DNA of 5,265 nt from JAJZCD01 sp964570005 (GTDB lineage Bacteria; Patescibacteriota; Saccharimonadia; Saccharimonadales; UBA4665): contig CAZMWE010000058.1 in assembly GCA_964570005.1 (NCBI GenBank), positions 1 through 5,265 on the forward strand, in the 5' to 3' direction. This document shows, in pieces, positions 4,617 to 5,265 of the stretch. Made by a program: the position numbers and the translations under genes. Under the pieces are notes generated by a model. The model searched no databases, had not been told where the DNA came from, and was given only the letters and a program-made list of their open reading frames with translations. How positions within the stretch are numbered: the first letter of the stretch is position 1; the number at the start of each line of letters is the position of its first letter.

Positions 4617-5265
4617 ATGAATGAGACGAATAAAATCGCGTTAGTAACAGGTTCCTCCCAGGGTATCGGAGCCGGCATAGCAAAATTGCTAGGGGACAAG
4701 GGCTACACAGTCGTTGTCACCTACCGCACCAGTAAGGCAAAGGCGGACGATGTGGCCGAACACATTGTGTCGAATGGCGGAAAAGCGCTTGCCTTACGGT
4801 TGGATGTTACCGATGAAGACAGCGTCAAAAATGTTTTTAAGCACGTTGGGTCTGAGTTCGGACGTCTTGATGTGCTGGTAAATAATGCCGGGACCGACGG
4901 CTTATCGCCAATCGAAACGACCACGCTTGAAAAATGGCGATCAATCATCGGTCCCAAGATTGACGGTAATTTTTTGTGCACCAAATATGCCCTGCCGCTA
5001 CTTCAGAAGGTTAAGAAATCCGACCTCATCGTTATTACGGCGAGTCTCGGCGATAGGCCGGACATAGAAGACGTTGCCTATTCCGTTGGCGCCGCCGGAG
5101 CTGTTTGCTTTGTCAAGGCAATGGCCATTGCACTTGCAAAGTACGGTGTTCGTACTAACGCGGTTAATCCGGGTGCGATACGCACTGAGCTTGGCTACTG
5201 GAAGGAGCAGGGCTTAACTTCGGACCAAACCTGGAGCGAGTTTGCAAGAAGCAATCCTTTGGGGC
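4617..5265 (+). CDS. Short-chain dehydrogenase/reductase (FabG-like fold) with altered catalytic residues, 3' truncated
   Basis: The frame runs from ATG 4617 off the right edge; 216 residues are seen of the roughly 250 usual in classical SDRs. It has the Rossmann-fold motifs TGSSQGIG (11-18, dinucleotide binding), LDV (62-64, adenine contact) and NNAG (89-92). Arg37 after the second strand suggests NADP(H) over NAD(H). Ser143 (in ITASLGD) and Tyr155 (in AYS) occupy the catalytic positions. The Lys of YxxxK is Ala159 (YSVGA), and the tetrad Asn aligns with Lys114. NPGAIRTEL (184-192) is the usual stretch after strand six. The fold assignment is secure. Normal keto-reductase or dehydrogenase activity is doubtful, because that Lys holds the cofactor ribose and lowers the Tyr pKa. 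Options are a changed reaction, a binding or regulatory protein, or a decaying enzyme. The start is set by the -10 box and the normal distance to the glycine motif. It stands divergently from the tRNA gene; no substrate can be inferred. Confidence 0.9.
   Translation, partial: MNETNKIALVTGSSQGIGAGIAKLLGDKGYTVVVTYRTSKAKADDVAEHIVSNGGKALALRLDVTDEDSVKNVFKHVGSEFGRLDVLVNNAGTDGLSPIETTTLEKWRSIIGPKIDGNFLCTKYALPLLQKVKKSDLIVITASLGDRPDIEDVAYSVGAAGAVCFVKAMAIALAKYGVRTNAVNPGAIRTELGYWKEQGLTSDQTWSEFARSNPLG

Noticed and set aside
4447..4683. Minus-strand open frame across the tRNA, spacer and SDR start
   Set aside because: It overlaps a complete tRNA, two promoters and the SDR N-terminus; its translation has no protein-like pattern.
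1..5265. CRISPR arrays, insertion sequences, attachment sites or long direct repeats
   Set aside because: No regularly spaced repeats, transposase motifs or terminal inverted repeats were seen; the tRNA 3' end is not duplicated elsewhere in the window.

Overview
The window is bacterial: densely packed genes, a bacterial-type tRNA with encoded CCA, sigma70-like -10 boxes and an ABC-2 exporter operon. Base composition looks close to balanced, slightly GC-rich by eye. Strong -10 boxes placed 6-7 nt before start codons point to leaderless transcription, as is common in Actinobacteria, Deinococcus and some reduced-genome lineages. Together with the small set of divergent proteins, my best guess is a Patescibacteria/Saccharibacteria-like genome. 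This is inference only (about 0.4); no marker gene is present to settle it.

Left part (1-1817): the 3' part of a reading frame that looks like a degenerate alpha/beta-hydrolase fold protein, followed with a 1-nt stop/start overlap (TAATG) by a reading frame that looks like a GT-A (family 2-like) glycosyltransferase. The end of the first frame seems to hold the first strand and helix of the glycosyltransferase fold, and the second frame starts at its second strand. A -1 shift at the AAAA run at 867-870 would join them into one two-domain protein of at least 605 residues. This is either a one-base deletion (natural or a read error) or programmed frameshifting.

Middle (1823-3511): a two-gene ABC-2 exporter operon, with a BcrA/NatA-type ATPase and a six-helix permease overlapping by ATGA. 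An extended -10 box lies directly before the ATPase start, while the downstream permease has a Shine-Dalgarno sequence. A four-helix membrane protein of unknown function (3550-4395) follows, with its own apparent leaderless -10 box.

Right part (4361-5265): a minus-strand tRNA with anticodon CAU (Met or Ile2) and its own promoter (TGGTATACT, the same nonamer as at the ATPase gene). Its Rho-independent terminator lies inside the last codons of the convergent membrane-protein gene. A 132-bp divergent spacer then leads to a short-chain dehydrogenase/reductase (SDR) gene cut by the right edge. The SDR keeps the nucleotide-binding motifs and the catalytic Ser and Tyr but lacks the catalytic Lys, and probably also the Asn, of the tetrad.

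The ATPase and permease clearly work together as an exporter. No common pathway for the other genes can be read from the sequence. The points most worth a second look are the split hydrolase-like/glycosyltransferase frame, two proteins with altered active sites, the consistent leaderless promoter layout, and the tRNA terminator embedded in a coding region.
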